Source: VRUE01 sp963702175
GTDB taxonomy: Bacteria; Actinomycetota; Thermoleophilia; Solirubrobacterales; 70-9
DNA length: 64,000 nucleotides
NCBI GenBank assembly: GCA_963702175.1
Contig: OY969721.1
Location: forward strand, 1,612,001-1,676,000
Reading direction: 5' to 3'
Of this stretch, positions 24,870 through 34,079 are shown one piece after another. Positions within the stretch are counted from its first letter, which is position 1. Each line of letters opens with the position of its first letter. The notes under the pieces were generated by a model that searched no databases, was not told where the DNA came from, and was given only the letters and a program-made list of their open reading frames with translations. The position numbers and the translations under genes are program-made.

Positions 24870-25964
24870 ATGCTCGTCGCGGCTGTCGAAGCGAAGCCGC
24901 TGCGCAGTCTGAGCGAGGCGCGGGTCGAGCTCGGCCCCGGCATCATCAGCCTGGTGGGTCCCAATGGCGCCGGCAAGACCAACCTGCTCGAGGCGCTCTA
25001 CTTCGCCCTCACGGGACGCTCCTTCCGTACCTCCGATCGCCGGGACCTGATCCCGTTCGGGGGAGCCTTCGCTCGCGCGGAGGTCGCGATTCGAGGGGGT
25101 GACGCCGGCGAGCGCCGGCTGCTCGCCTCGGTCAGTCGCTCCGAGGGCCGCCGCCACCTCCTCGACGGCAACCCGGCCGATCCGGCGACGGTGTCGAGGT
25201 GTCGCCCGCCGGTGGCGGTCTTCTCACCGGACCGGCTGACACTGGTCAAGGGCCCCCCGGCCGAGCGGCGCGCGCACCTGGATCGTTTCATCGCCGCTCG
25301 CTGGCCTTCCCGCGCCGAGCTGCGCCAGCGCTTCGGACAGGCACTCGCCCAGCGCAACGCTCTGCTCGGAAGGATCGCTGCGGGCCGCAGCGGCAGCGGC
25401 GACCTCGAAACCTGGGACGCCGCCTTCGCCGAGGCGGCGGCGGAGCTGGGTCAGGCCCGCTCCGAGGCGGCGGCGGAGCTGGGCGAGCCCTTCGCCACAG
25501 CCGCCGAGGAGCTGGGCCTGGAGGGCGGCGCTGCGATCGAGTACGCGCCCCGCGCACCGGGCAGCGCGGGGGATGTTCGCGCAGGGCTCGCCGAACGGCG
25601 CGACGCCGACCTTACTCTCGGCAGGAGCTCTTGGGGACCGCACCTCGACGAGCTGAAGATCTTGGCGGGCGGGAAGCAACTGCGCCGTTACGGCTCCCAG
25701 GGCCAGCAGCGGGGCGCGCTGCTGGCCCTGCTCTTCGCCGAGCGCGACGCTCTCCTCGCCGCTCGCGGCGTCCCGCCACTGCTCCTCCTCGACGATGTGA
25801 TGAGCGAGCTCGATCCTGACCGCCGCGAGCGGCTGGTCGAGCGGCTCCAGGGGGCGGGCCAGACTTTGATCACCGCCGCCGCGGCGGAGTCGGTCCCGCC
25901 CGCGGCGCTGACCCAGACGGTGCGCATGCCGCTCGCCACCGAGTCGGGAGCGGTGGCGGCATGA
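24870..25964 (+). CDS. recF: DNA replication and repair protein RecF
   Basis: 364 residues. SMC-like ATPase aiding RecA loading at gaps. Walker A GPNGAGKTN near the N-terminus, LRRYGSQGQQRGALLALLFAE as ABC signature, and Walker B LLLLDDVMSELD. Starts 2 bases after dnaN and overlaps the next gene by ATGA: one operon. Confidence 0.95.
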   Translation: MLVAAVEAKPLRSLSEARVELGPGIISLVGPNGAGKTNLLEALYFALTGRSFRTSDRRDLIPFGGAFARAEVAIRGGDAGERRLLASVSRSEGRRHLLDGNPADPATVSRCRPPVAVFSPDRLTLVKGPPAERRAHLDRFIAARWPSRAELRQRFGQALAQRNALLGRIAAGRSGSGDLETWDAAFAEAAAELGQARSEAAAELGEPFATAAEELGLEGGAAIEYAPRAPGSAGDVRAGLAERRDADLTLGRSSWGPHLDELKILAGGKQLRRYGSQGQQRGALLALLFAERDALLAARGVPPLLLLDDVMSELDPDRRERLVERLQGAGQTLITAAAAESVPPAALTQTVRMPLATESGAVAA

Positions 25965-26269
25965 CGCGGCGCCGCGCCCCCCGCCCGGCCGGCGCCGCGC
26001 TTCAGGCGGCGCTCGCCGACGCTGCGCCGAAGACCAGGCTCGCGGCCGTGCAGGCCGCCTGGGCGGCGACCGTGGGGAAGAGGGTGGCGGGCGTCGCCCA
26101 GCCGGTCGCGGAGCGAGCCGGCACGGTGACCGTCGGCTGCGCCGATCCGGTCTGGGCGCAGGAGCTCGACCTGATGCAGGACCGGCTTCTGAGCCTTCTG
26201 CGGGAGAGACTCGGCGAGCAGGCTCCGCAGAATTTGCGCTTTCGTGTGGAAGACGAGTCCACCAGGTGA
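25961..26269 (+). CDS. DUF721 (DciA-like) protein
   Basis: 102 residues. The DUF721 core (LAAVQAAWAATVGKRVAGVAQPV, then GTVTVGCADPVWAQELDLM) matches the family that includes the helicase-operator protein DciA. The position between recF and gyrB is conserved in actinobacteria. Loading of the replicative helicase is the known role for DciA; for short actinobacterial forms this is inference. Confidence 0.85.
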   Translation: MTRRRAPRPAGAALQAALADAAPKTRLAAVQAAWAATVGKRVAGVAQPVAERAGTVTVGCADPVWAQELDLMQDRLLSLLRERLGEQAPQNLRFRVEDESTR

Positions 26270-26358
26270 CACTTATACATGATTTGCAGGGATTTTCCTC
26301 GCCCCAAGAAGCTTTTCAAGGGGGCCGAGCTGGTATTCTTATGTCAATTCGCATTTCA

Positions 26359-26399
26359 CCCCGACCCGCGTGACACAACCAAGGTGGGCCGGGGTTTTC
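26359..26399 (+). terminator. Terminator-like hairpin upstream of gyrB
   Basis: ccccgaccc (26359-26367) pairs with gggccgggg (26386-26394), one A-C mismatch, and is followed by tttt. It fits a factor-independent terminator ending the dnaA-dnaN-recF operon, or an attenuator in the gyrB leader. A weak promoter-like pair (ttttca, tattct) precedes it near 26316-26343. Confidence 0.55.
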
Positions 26400-26421
26400 T
26401 ATGAGATCGGGAAGGGACTAA

Positions 26422-28851
26422 TTGCCTGAGAAGACGAAGAGCGCCGGCAAGGGGAAAGCTGCTGCCTCCTCCTATGGCGCCAAGGACATCACGGTCCTCG
26501 AGGGGCTGGAGGCCGTCCGCAAGCGCCCCGGCATGTACATCGGCTCGACCGGGCCGCGCGGCCTGCACCACCTCGTCTACGAGGTCGTCGACAACTCGGT
26601 CGACGAGGCCCTCGCCGGTCATTGCAACAGCGTCGAGGTCGTCCTCCACCCGGATAACAGCTGCACTGTCACCGACGACGGCCGGGGGATCCCGGTTGAC
26701 ATGCACGCGAAGGAGAAGCGGCCCGCCGCCGAGGTTGTGCTGACCACCCTGCACGCCGGCGGCAAGTTCGGCGACGGTGGCGGCTACAAGGTCTCCGGCG
26801 GCCTGCACGGCGTAGGCGTCTCCGTCGTCAACGCCCTCTCCGAGCGTCTTCACCTGGAGATCCAGCGCGACGGCCATGGTTGGAGCCAGGACTACGAGCG
26901 CGGCAAGCCGCTCGGCGAGCTGACGCAAGGAGCGGAGACGACGTCGAGCGGCACCACGATCACCTTCTTCCCCGACGCCGAGATCTTCGACGAGCTCGAG
27001 TTCGACTATGCGACCCTGGCCGAGCGCCTGCGCGAGACGGCGTTCCTCACCCGTGGCCTGAAGATCGACCTGATCGACGAGCGGGCTGCCGGCCAGCGCG
27101 ACACCTTCCACTACGAGGGCGGCATCGTCGACTTCGTCGCCCACCTCAACGAGAATAAGGACGCGCTGCACCGCAAGACGATCTACTTCGAGGGCGAGAC
27201 CGACGACGGCCAGGTCGAGGTGGCGATGCAGTGGAACTCCTCCTACCAGGAATCGGTCTTCAGCTTTGCCAACAACATCAACACCCACGAGGGCGGCTCT
27301 CACCTCTCGGGCTTCCGCTCGGCCCTGACCCGCACCCTGAATGCCTATGCGCGCGGCAAGGGGCTGCTCAAAGAGAAAGACGAGAACCTGACCGGCGACG
27401 ACGTCCGCGAGGGCCTGACCGCGGTGATCTCAGTCAAGCTCGCGGACCCCCAGTTCGAGGGCCAGACGAAGACCAAGCTCGGCAACCCGCCGGTCGAGGG
27501 TCTGGTCAAGGAGACCGTCAACCGCAAGCTTGCCGAGTTCTTCGAGGAGAATCCCGGGGAAGGGAAGCGAATTGTCGGCAAGGCCGTCGACGCCGCGCGC
27601 GCCAGGCAGGCGGCCCGCAAGGCACGCGACCTCACCCGCCGCAAGTCGGCACTGGAGAACTCGACCCTGCCGGGCAAGCTCGCCGACTGCACGGTTCGCG
27701 ACCCCGCCCTGGCGGAGCTGTTCATCGTCGAGGGAGACTCCGCCGGCGGCTCGGCCAAGCAGGGACGCGACCGCAACACCCAGGCGGTACTGCCCCTGCG
27801 CGGCAAGATCATCAACGTCGAGAAGGCGCGCATCGACAAGGTCCTCTCCAACCAGGAGATCCAGGCGCTGATCACCGCCGTCGGTACAGGCATCCGGGAG
27901 GAGTTCGACGTCAAGGAGGCGCGCTACCACAAGGTCGTGTTGATGACCGACGCCGACGTCGACGGCGCCCACATCCGCACCTTGGTCCTCACTTTCCTCT
28001 ATCGCGAGATGCCGGAGCTGATCGAGGCCGGCTACGTATACATCGCCAAGCCGCCGCTCTACAAGCTGAAAAACGGCAAGCAGGAAACCTACGTCGAGAA
28101 GGAGTCGGAGCTGGAGGAGCTGCTGCTGCGCGACAAGCTCGAGCAGATGGAGGTCACCGACGCCGAGGGCAACTCGCACAACCTGACCGCGACCCGCTGG
28201 CAGCGTTTCAACCGCCGTCTCAAGGAGCATGAGGGCTGGGCCGACTCGCTGCAGGCGGATTTCGGCCACGAGTTGGTGCGCTTCCTCGGCGAGTCGGAAG
28301 TGCTCGACCGCGGTGTCACCTCGCTTGCCGAGGTGAAGGAAGTCCTCAACGGCGACGCTGGCGAGGCCGAGCCGTTCGACACCGAGATCGTCTCCGAATC
28401 CGGCGACGAGATCCTGGTCCGCGCGGTGCATCGCCGCGACGGACTTGCCAAGGCCTTCGAGCTCTCCGCTGATCTGGTCGAGTCGCACGACTACCGGCGC
28501 CTGGTCGAGTCGCACCGCGAGCTGTTGAGCCAGGTCGGTCGCCCCCCCTTCAGGGTCTCGCTTGATCAGAAAGAAAAGACGGCGGAGTCCTTCGCTGAGC
28601 TGCGGCGGACTGTGATGGAGCTGGCTCGCCAAGGCGTCACTATGCAGCGCTTCAAGGGATTGGGCGAGATGAACGCCGAACAGCTGCGTGAGACGACGAT
28701 GGACCCGAGCAGCCGTACGCTCGAGCGAGTCCAGATCGACGACGCGGCGATGGCGGAGAAGATCTTCACCGACCTGATGGGCGACAAGGTCGAGCCGCGC
28801 AAGGCGTTCATAGAACGCCACGCGAAAGAGGTTAGGTTCCTCGATGTCTAG
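26422..28851 (+). CDS. gyrB: DNA gyrase subunit B (long, E. coli-type)
   Basis: 809 residues; ATPase subunit of gyrase. GHKL ATP site (EVVDNSVDEALAGH; GGLHGVGVSVVNALS), transducer, TOPRIM with EGDSAGGSAKQGRD and DADVDGAHI, and C-terminal QRFKGLGEMN. A stretch of about 170-190 residues (roughly 550-735) lies between PPLYK and the last motif; this insert is typical of Gram-negative GyrB and absent in most actinobacterial ones. Start TTG 26422, with GGGAAGGGA shortly upstream. Confidence 0.96.
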   Translation: MPEKTKSAGKGKAAASSYGAKDITVLEGLEAVRKRPGMYIGSTGPRGLHHLVYEVVDNSVDEALAGHCNSVEVVLHPDNSCTVTDDGRGIPVDMHAKEKRPAAEVVLTTLHAGGKFGDGGGYKVSGGLHGVGVSVVNALSERLHLEIQRDGHGWSQDYERGKPLGELTQGAETTSSGTTITFFPDAEIFDELEFDYATLAERLRETAFLTRGLKIDLIDERAAGQRDTFHYEGGIVDFVAHLNENKDALHRKTIYFEGETDDGQVEVAMQWNSSYQESVFSFANNINTHEGGSHLSGFRSALTRTLNAYARGKGLLKEKDENLTGDDVREGLTAVISVKLADPQFEGQTKTKLGNPPVEGLVKETVNRKLAEFFEENPGEGKRIVGKAVDAARARQAARKARDLTRRKSALENSTLPGKLADCTVRDPALAELFIVEGDSAGGSAKQGRDRNTQAVLPLRGKIINVEKARIDKVLSNQEIQALITAVGTGIREEFDVKEARYHKVVLMTDADVDGAHIRTLVLTFLYREMPELIEAGYVYIAKPPLYKLKNGKQETYVEKESELEELLLRDKLEQMEVTDAEGNSHNLTATRWQRFNRRLKEHEGWADSLQADFGHELVRFLGESEVLDRGVTSLAEVKEVLNGDAGEAEPFDTEIVSESGDEILVRAVHRRDGLAKAFELSADLVESHDYRRLVESHRELLSQVGRPPFRVSLDQKEKTAESFAELRRTVMELARQGVTMQRFKGLGEMNAEQLRETTMDPSSRTLERVQIDDAAMAEKIFTDLMGDKVEPRKAFIERHAKEVRFLDV

Positions 28852-28882
28852 CCAGAGTCCTGTCCTGGGGAGTGTGGCCTAG

Positions 28883-31390
28883 ATGGAGGGTGCTGAGGCC
28901 CTGACCGGAGGGCGGATCGAGGAGCGCGAGCTGACCACGGAGATGCGCTCGTCGTATCTCGACTACGCGATGAGCGTGATCGTCGGCCGGGCGCTGCCCG
29001 ACGTGCGCGACGGTCTCAAGCCGGTCCACCGCCGGGTGCTCTACGCGATGCACGACCTCGCCCTGCAACCCACCCGGCCCTACCGCAAGTCCGCCTTCAT
29101 TGTCGGCGAGGTGATGGGTAAGTACCACCCGCACGGCGATAGCGCGATCTACGACACGCTGGCCCGAATGGCGCAGGACTTTTCCCTGCGCTACATGCTC
29201 GTCGACGGTCAGGGCAACTTCGGCTCGATCGACGACGACCCGCCGGCCGCCATGCGGTACACCGAGGCGCGCCTCGCCCGGCTCTCGACCGAGATGTTGC
29301 GGGACATCGAGGCTGACACGGTCGAGTGGGGGCCGAACTACGACGAGTCCCAGCAGGAGCCGCTGGTGCTGCCGGCGCGCTTCCCCAACCTGCTCGTCAA
29401 CGGCGCCGCCGGGATCGCTGTCGGCATGGCGACCAACATCCCGCCTCACAACCTGCGCGAGGCGATCGGGGCCGTCAAGGCATACATAGCCAACCCCGGG
29501 ATCGACCTGGCCGGCCTGATGGAGCACGTCAAAGGCCCGGACTTCCCGGGCGGCGGGATCATGAGCGCCGAAGGCATCCGCGATGCCTATGCCTCCGGCC
29601 GGGCCTCAGTGCGGATCCGCGCCCGGGCCCACGTCGAGCCGCTCAAGGGCGGCCGTGACGCGATCATCGTCACCGAGCTCCCTTTCATGGTCAAGAAGGG
29701 CGGCGACGGGGGCCTGATCACGAAGATCGCCGATCTTGTCCGCGACAAAAAAATAACCGGCGTCTCCGACCTGCGCGACGAGACCGACCGCTCGGGGATG
29801 CGGCTGGTGATCGAGACCAAGCGCGGCGGCGACCCGCCCGAGGTGGTGCTCAACCAGCTCTACAAGCGCACCGCGATGCAAAGCACCTTCGGCGTCAACA
29901 TGGTCGCCCTCGTTGACGGCGTGCCGAAGACGCTCAGCCTCAAGGAGCTGATTGAGCACTACGTCAGCCACCAGCGCGAGGTTGTGATTCGTCGCACCCA
30001 GCACGAGTTGCGCCGCGCCGAGGCCCGCGCCCACATCCTCGAGGGACTGCTGATCGCGCTCGACCACCTTGACGCGGTGATCGAATTGATCCGCGGCTCG
30101 GCTGATACGGAGACGGCAAAGGCCGGTCTGGTCGATCGTTTCGAGCTGTCCGAAGAGCAGGCGCAGGCGATCCTCGACATGCGCCTGGCCCGCCTCACTG
30201 CGCTCGAGTCCGACAAGCTGCGCGAGGAGCACGAGGAGCTGTCCAAACGGATCGCCGAGCTGCGAGCAATTCTCGGCGATCCCGCCCGGATCGACGCGCT
30301 GATCATCGAGGAGCTCGACGAGGTCGACAAACGCTACGGCGACGAGCGGCGCACCGAAATCACCCACTTCGAGGGCGACATGAACATCGAGGACATGATC
30401 GCCGACCAGCAGATGGTGATTTCGATCACCCACTCTGGCTACGCCAAGCGGCTTCCTCTCGCCACCTACCGCCAGCAGCACCGTGGAGGGCGCGGGGTGA
30501 TGGGGATGGACATGAAGGAGGACGATTACATCGAGCACCTCCACATCTGCTCGACACACGACTTCCTGCTCTTTTTCACTAACCGCGGCAAGGTCTACCG
30601 GCTCAAGGTCTACGAGCTGCCGGAGGGATCGCGTACCTCCAAGGGAAGAGCCCTGGTCAACGTGCTGCCCCTGCGCGAGGGCGAGAAGGTGACCGCGGTG
30701 ATCCCGACCCGGGACTTCAGCGAGAACAAATACCTCGTCTTCGCGACCGCCGGCGGCCTGGTCAAGAAGACCGAGTTCAAGGCCTACAACACGCCGATCC
30801 GCGCCGACGGGATCATCGCGATCAAGATCCGCGACAGCGACGAGCTGGTCCAGGTGCGGCTCACCTCGGGCGACGACGACCTGCTGCTCGTCTCCAAGTC
30901 CGGCCACGCGTCGCGCTTCTCCGAGGAGGTCGTGCGGCCGATGGGACGCGACACCAGCGGCGTCAAGGGGATGAATGTCTCCGCCAAGGTCAACGGCGAG
31001 TCCAACCGGGTGCTGGCGATGGACGTCGCCCGCGATGACTCCGAGCTTTTCGTCGTCACCGAGAACGGCTACGGCAAGCGCACCTCGGTCGCCGAGTACC
31101 CGGTGAAGGGACGCGGCACCAAGGGAGTGCTGACGGCAAAGCTGACCGAGAAGAAGGGCGGCCTCGCCGGCGCCCTGATCGTCCGCGAGCACCAGGACCT
31201 GCTCTTCATTTCCCAGAACGGGATGGTCCAGCGCACCCCCGCCGGCGGCATCTCCCAGATGGGTCGGCCGACGCAGGGTGTGCGTGTCATGAACATGAAG
31301 GACGACGACAAAGTCAGCGCGGTAGCGCTGGTCATTGACTCAGACGACTCTTCCGAGCCAGACGACGGTCAAGCGCAGTTGGCGGAGTAG
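28883..31390 (+). CDS. gyrA: DNA gyrase subunit A
   Basis: 835 residues. Winged-helix catalytic domain with the active tyrosine in AMRYTEARL (about residue 125), tower and coiled coil, and a C-terminal beta-pinwheel with GyrA box QQHRGGRGV. In the quinolone region GKYHPHGDSAIYDTLARM the key serine and aspartate are the susceptible residues. 31 bases after gyrB, same operon. The stop falls at the edge of repeat R1 copy 3. Confidence 0.97.
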   Translation: MEGAEALTGGRIEERELTTEMRSSYLDYAMSVIVGRALPDVRDGLKPVHRRVLYAMHDLALQPTRPYRKSAFIVGEVMGKYHPHGDSAIYDTLARMAQDFSLRYMLVDGQGNFGSIDDDPPAAMRYTEARLARLSTEMLRDIEADTVEWGPNYDESQQEPLVLPARFPNLLVNGAAGIAVGMATNIPPHNLREAIGAVKAYIANPGIDLAGLMEHVKGPDFPGGGIMSAEGIRDAYASGRASVRIRARAHVEPLKGGRDAIIVTELPFMVKKGGDGGLITKIADLVRDKKITGVSDLRDETDRSGMRLVIETKRGGDPPEVVLNQLYKRTAMQSTFGVNMVALVDGVPKTLSLKELIEHYVSHQREVVIRRTQHELRRAEARAHILEGLLIALDHLDAVIELIRGSADTETAKAGLVDRFELSEEQAQAILDMRLARLTALESDKLREEHEELSKRIAELRAILGDPARIDALIIEELDEVDKRYGDERRTEITHFEGDMNIEDMIADQQMVISITHSGYAKRLPLATYRQQHRGGRGVMGMDMKEDDYIEHLHICSTHDFLLFFTNRGKVYRLKVYELPEGSRTSKGRALVNVLPLREGEKVTAVIPTRDFSENKYLVFATAGGLVKKTEFKAYNTPIRADGIIAIKIRDSDELVQVRLTSGDDDLLLVSKSGHASRFSEEVVRPMGRDTSGVKGMNVSAKVNGESNRVLAMDVARDDSELFVVTENGYGKRTSVAEYPVKGRGTKGVLTAKLTEKKGGLAGALIVREHQDLLFISQNGMVQRTPAGGISQMGRPTQGVRVMNMKDDDKVSAVALVIDSDDSSEPDDGQAQLAE

Positions 31391-31488
31391 AGGGCCGGGA
31401 ATTGGTCCCCTCGCCCGGACAAGAGCCGGGCTAATGAGCCCGGCTCTTTGAGTATCCGCCCGTTCGAGGGGACCAATTCCCGGCCCTC
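31390..31488. repeat. Palindromic repeat R1, copy 3
   Basis: 99 bp, opposite orientation to copies 1 and 4. Perfect 24-bp outer arms (31390-31413 and 31465-31488; central part gaattggtcccc) unlike those of other copies. The core hairpin is agagccgggct / agcccggctct: the T-A pair of copies 1 and 4 is replaced by A-T, a compensating change. Lies between the gyrA stop and the HNH gene. Confidence 0.9.
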
Positions 31489-31519
31489 CGCCGGCGCCTG
31501 CGTAGAATTTCCGAGCAAG

Positions 31520-32026
31520 ATGGCACGCGTGCTTGTTTTGAATGCGACGTTTGAGCCGATCAACGTTTGCACGTTGAGAAGGGCCGCTGTGCTGCTGCTG
31601 AAGGAAAAGGCCGAGATGCTGGAGCGGCGCGAAGGGGCGATCCACTCCGAGCACATGACGCTGGAGCGGCCAGATGTGATCCGCCTGGTCAGCTACGTGC
31701 GAATCCCGCGCGAGGCGCACAGGCGCAAGATCACGCGCCGCGCTGTATTGGCACGCGATTCCTGGACGTGCCAGTACTGCGGCTCGCGCAAATCGCGCCT
31801 CACCGTTGATCACGTGATCCCGCGCAGCCGCGGCGGCAAGTCCGTCTGGGAGAACATCGTCGCCGCCTGCGCCGCCTGCAACCGCCGCAAGGGCAACCGC
31901 CTCCCCCGCGAGATCCAGATGCATCCTCAAAAGCGCCCCAAGGCCCCCGGCCCCAACGTTTTCATCCAGGTAGCCAGCCCCAGCATCCCCGCGGCTTGGC
32001 AGCAGTACCTCCCTGCAGCTGCGTAA
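31520..32026 (+). CDS. HNH endonuclease family protein
   Basis: 168 residues. Zinc-ribbon HNH domain at about 85-135: CQYCGSRKSRLTVDHVIPRS and CAACNRRKGN provide the Cys pairs and the catalytic His. The N-terminal part (MARVLVLNATFEPINVC) belongs to a widely conserved actinobacterial HNH group often found as a stand-alone gene. Start ATG 31520, because the region upstream is repeat R1. Biological role unknown. Confidence 0.88.
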   Translation: MARVLVLNATFEPINVCTLRRAAVLLLKEKAEMLERREGAIHSEHMTLERPDVIRLVSYVRIPREAHRRKITRRAVLARDSWTCQYCGSRKSRLTVDHVIPRSRGGKSVWENIVAACAACNRRKGNRLPREIQMHPQKRPKAPGPNVFIQVASPSIPAAWQQYLPAAA

Positions 32027-32057
32027 CGCGGATCCGCGGGCTTAGACGGCGGCTTGG

Positions 32058-32145
32058 GAGGAAAGGGCATCCCCGAACGGGCGGATACTCAAAGTGCCGG
32101 GCTCATTAGCCCGGCACTTGTCCGGGCGGGGGATGCCCTTTCCTC
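32058..32145. repeat. Palindromic repeat R1, copy 4
   Basis: 88 bp, core identical to copy 1 (gaacgggcggatactcaaag ... ttgtccgggc) but outer arms gaggaaagggcatcccc (32058-32074) and complement (32129-32145), perfect over 17 bp and unlike copy 1. It fills the gap between the convergent HNH and pheA genes and could act as a bidirectional terminator. Confidence 0.9.
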
Positions 32146-32982
32146 TTAACCCACGGGATACGAGCCCAGGATTCGGACCGAGGCCGCCTTTTCGCGGAGC
32201 GCAGAAATCGCCTCCGAGACGGCGGGGTCGCTCGTCGATCCCTCGAGGTCGCAGAAAAACATGTAGCGGCCGAGGCCCTGGCGCAGGGGCCGGGACTCGA
32301 TGCGGGAAAGGTTGACGCTGCGGCTCGAGAACTCTTGGAGCGCTTCGACCAGCGCCCCCGGGTGGTCTTCGCCCAGCTCCGAAAAGACGAGAGAGGTCTT
32401 CCAGGGGCCTTCTCCGGCCGCCTCCGTTCCCGTCGGCGCGATCCAGACGAAGCGGGTGACGTTGTCGGCCTCGTCCTCGATCCCCTCGCGCAGGATCGTG
32501 CAGCCGTAGAGCTCCGCCGCAGCCTTGGCCCCGATCGCCGCCCAGCGCTCGTCGGACTCGCTGACGAGCCGGACCGCCTCGGCGGTGCTGCTGACGCTGC
32601 GTCGCTCCGCCTGCGGCAGCTGCGTCCGCAGGAAGCGGGCGCACTGCGCGAGTGGCTGCGGGTGGGAGAGCACCGCCTCGATCGACTCCGCCTCGAGCGC
32701 CTGCCGCACGATCAGGTGAGCGCGCACCGTGTAGTCGTGCTCGCCGACGATCGTCACCCCTTCGGCCTCGAAGGCGAGCGCATCGAGCGTGCTTCGCACC
32801 GATCCCTCGATCGAGTTCTCGAAGGGGACCAGAGCCCGCTCGGCTTCGCCTCGCTCCACCGCGAGGATCGCGTCGGGGACGGTGGCGGTGCGCAGCGGCT
32901 CGAACTGCCCGCCGCTCGCCGCCTCGGCCAGCGCGTCTTCGGTGAAGGTCCCCGCCGGCCCTAGGAAGGCGAAGCGCTGCAC
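32146..32982 (-). CDS. pheA: Prephenate dehydratase
   Basis: 278 residues; converts prephenate to phenylpyruvate in phenylalanine synthesis. Catalytic domain: FLGPAGTFTEDAL, VPFENSIEGSV and DNVTRFVWIAP (TRF motif). C-terminal ACT domain with SRIESRPLRQGLGRYMFF, the usual phenylalanine feedback site. GTG start 32982, 3 bases after the stop of the upstream gene. Monofunctional, no chorismate mutase domain. Confidence 0.95.
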   Translation of the reverse strand: MQRFAFLGPAGTFTEDALAEAASGGQFEPLRTATVPDAILAVERGEAERALVPFENSIEGSVRSTLDALAFEAEGVTIVGEHDYTVRAHLIVRQALEAESIEAVLSHPQPLAQCARFLRTQLPQAERRSVSSTAEAVRLVSESDERWAAIGAKAAAELYGCTILREGIEDEADNVTRFVWIAPTGTEAAGEGPWKTSLVFSELGEDHPGALVEALQEFSSRSVNLSRIESRPLRQGLGRYMFFCDLEGSTSDPAVSEAISALREKAASVRILGSYPVG

Positions 32983-32985
32983 GAC

Positions 32986-34023
32986 TTATTCGAAGACGAC
33001 CGTGTAGCTGGCTTTGTTGTTGGTGGAGACCCGCTCGCCGGGAACCGGCTGAGCTTCCACTTCGAGCGTCACTTCGCCTTTCGGCGCTGGGGTTAGGGGG
33101 ATTGAGGCGCTCTGGATTTCGAGGGAGCCGATGCTGCTGATGTCCTGCTGGAGCGTGTTGCCGCCGTTTACGGTCACCGAGACGGTCACTTCGTTCTCGG
33201 TCGATTCACCCTGGTTTTCCACCTGCACTTCGACTTCCGGGGTTCCTTCGCCGACTACGCCGGTCGCTCCGCCTTCGACTAGTTCGGTGCCATTGACGCT
33301 GACACCGGCGAGCCCGAGTCCGTGTATCCCCGACGTTTCCCCCCCGCCGGCGCTGAGCGTGCCGAGTGCGGCGCTCACTTCGGCCTCGTCAAGCCACCTG
33401 ATCCCGTCCGGGACGAAGACGCTCTCAGGCACGTCGCTGCCCGAGATCCCGTTGTCGCCGAGCACGCCGTTGATTTCCGGCCGCACCACCGATTTGTAGA
33501 GGACGTCGCTCGCATGCAGGACCTGTATCTGGTTGGCGATGATCGCCATCGCCTGCTCCGAGCCCACATCGCCAAGCGCAGTGCTCATCCGGTCGGCGAT
33601 CTCTCCCATCGCACTGCTGCGCAGCTGGTAGACGAGCTCGAGGTTGTCCTGCGCGTTCCCCATGTCGCCAGGGGCGTCGAGTCCGTCGATGCGGCTGGCG
33701 TAGTTGTCCATCGCGCTGCGGTCGGCGCTCACCTCAGCGACGAAGTCGGTGACCGAAAGGCTGCCGGGGTCTTCCAGCTTGCCGAAGAAGGCTTTGCTGG
33801 TCTGGTCCGTCTCGTCGACGATCTGGGTGACGTCGTCGGCGTAGTCGCTCAGCGCCCTGTTCTTGCGCGCGTCGAGGCAGCCCCTTACCCCCAGCACGAT
33901 CAGGATCAGGACCAGCAGCCCCGCCCCGAGAGCGAGTCCGCGCCGGATCAAGATCTGCTGTCGCTCCGGCCGGCGGGGCGCACGCCGCCTCCGCTCCTGC
34001 CGAGCTGCTGGGAAATCCTCCAA
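32986..34023 (-). CDS. Single-pass membrane protein with C-terminal Ig/CARDB-like domain
   Basis: Unrecognised. A short basic cytoplasmic segment (RQERRRRAPRR) precedes one hydrophobic helix (LALGAGLLVLILIVLGV). Then come a long helical extracytoplasmic region and a beta-rich C-terminus (EVEVQVENQGESTENEVTV ... SYTVVF) resembling CARDB domains. TTG 34023 is preferred over ATG 34092, because the latter overlaps the divergent kinase gene; neither has a clear ribosome site. Probably cotranscribed with pheA. Confidence 0.7.
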   Translation of the reverse strand: MEDFPAARQERRRRAPRRPERQQILIRRGLALGAGLLVLILIVLGVRGCLDARKNRALSDYADDVTQIVDETDQTSKAFFGKLEDPGSLSVTDFVAEVSADRSAMDNYASRIDGLDAPGDMGNAQDNLELVYQLRSSAMGEIADRMSTALGDVGSEQAMAIIANQIQVLHASDVLYKSVVRPEINGVLGDNGISGSDVPESVFVPDGIRWLDEAEVSAALGTLSAGGGETSGIHGLGLAGVSVNGTELVEGGATGVVGEGTPEVEVQVENQGESTENEVTVSVTVNGGNTLQQDISSIGSLEIQSASIPLTPAPKGEVTLEVEAQPVPGERVSTNNKASYTVVFE

Positions 34024-34079
34024 GGTGCAGGGAGTATGTCGCAGGAAGAAGCGGATTAGCGGCGAAGTCGAAGAATGCT

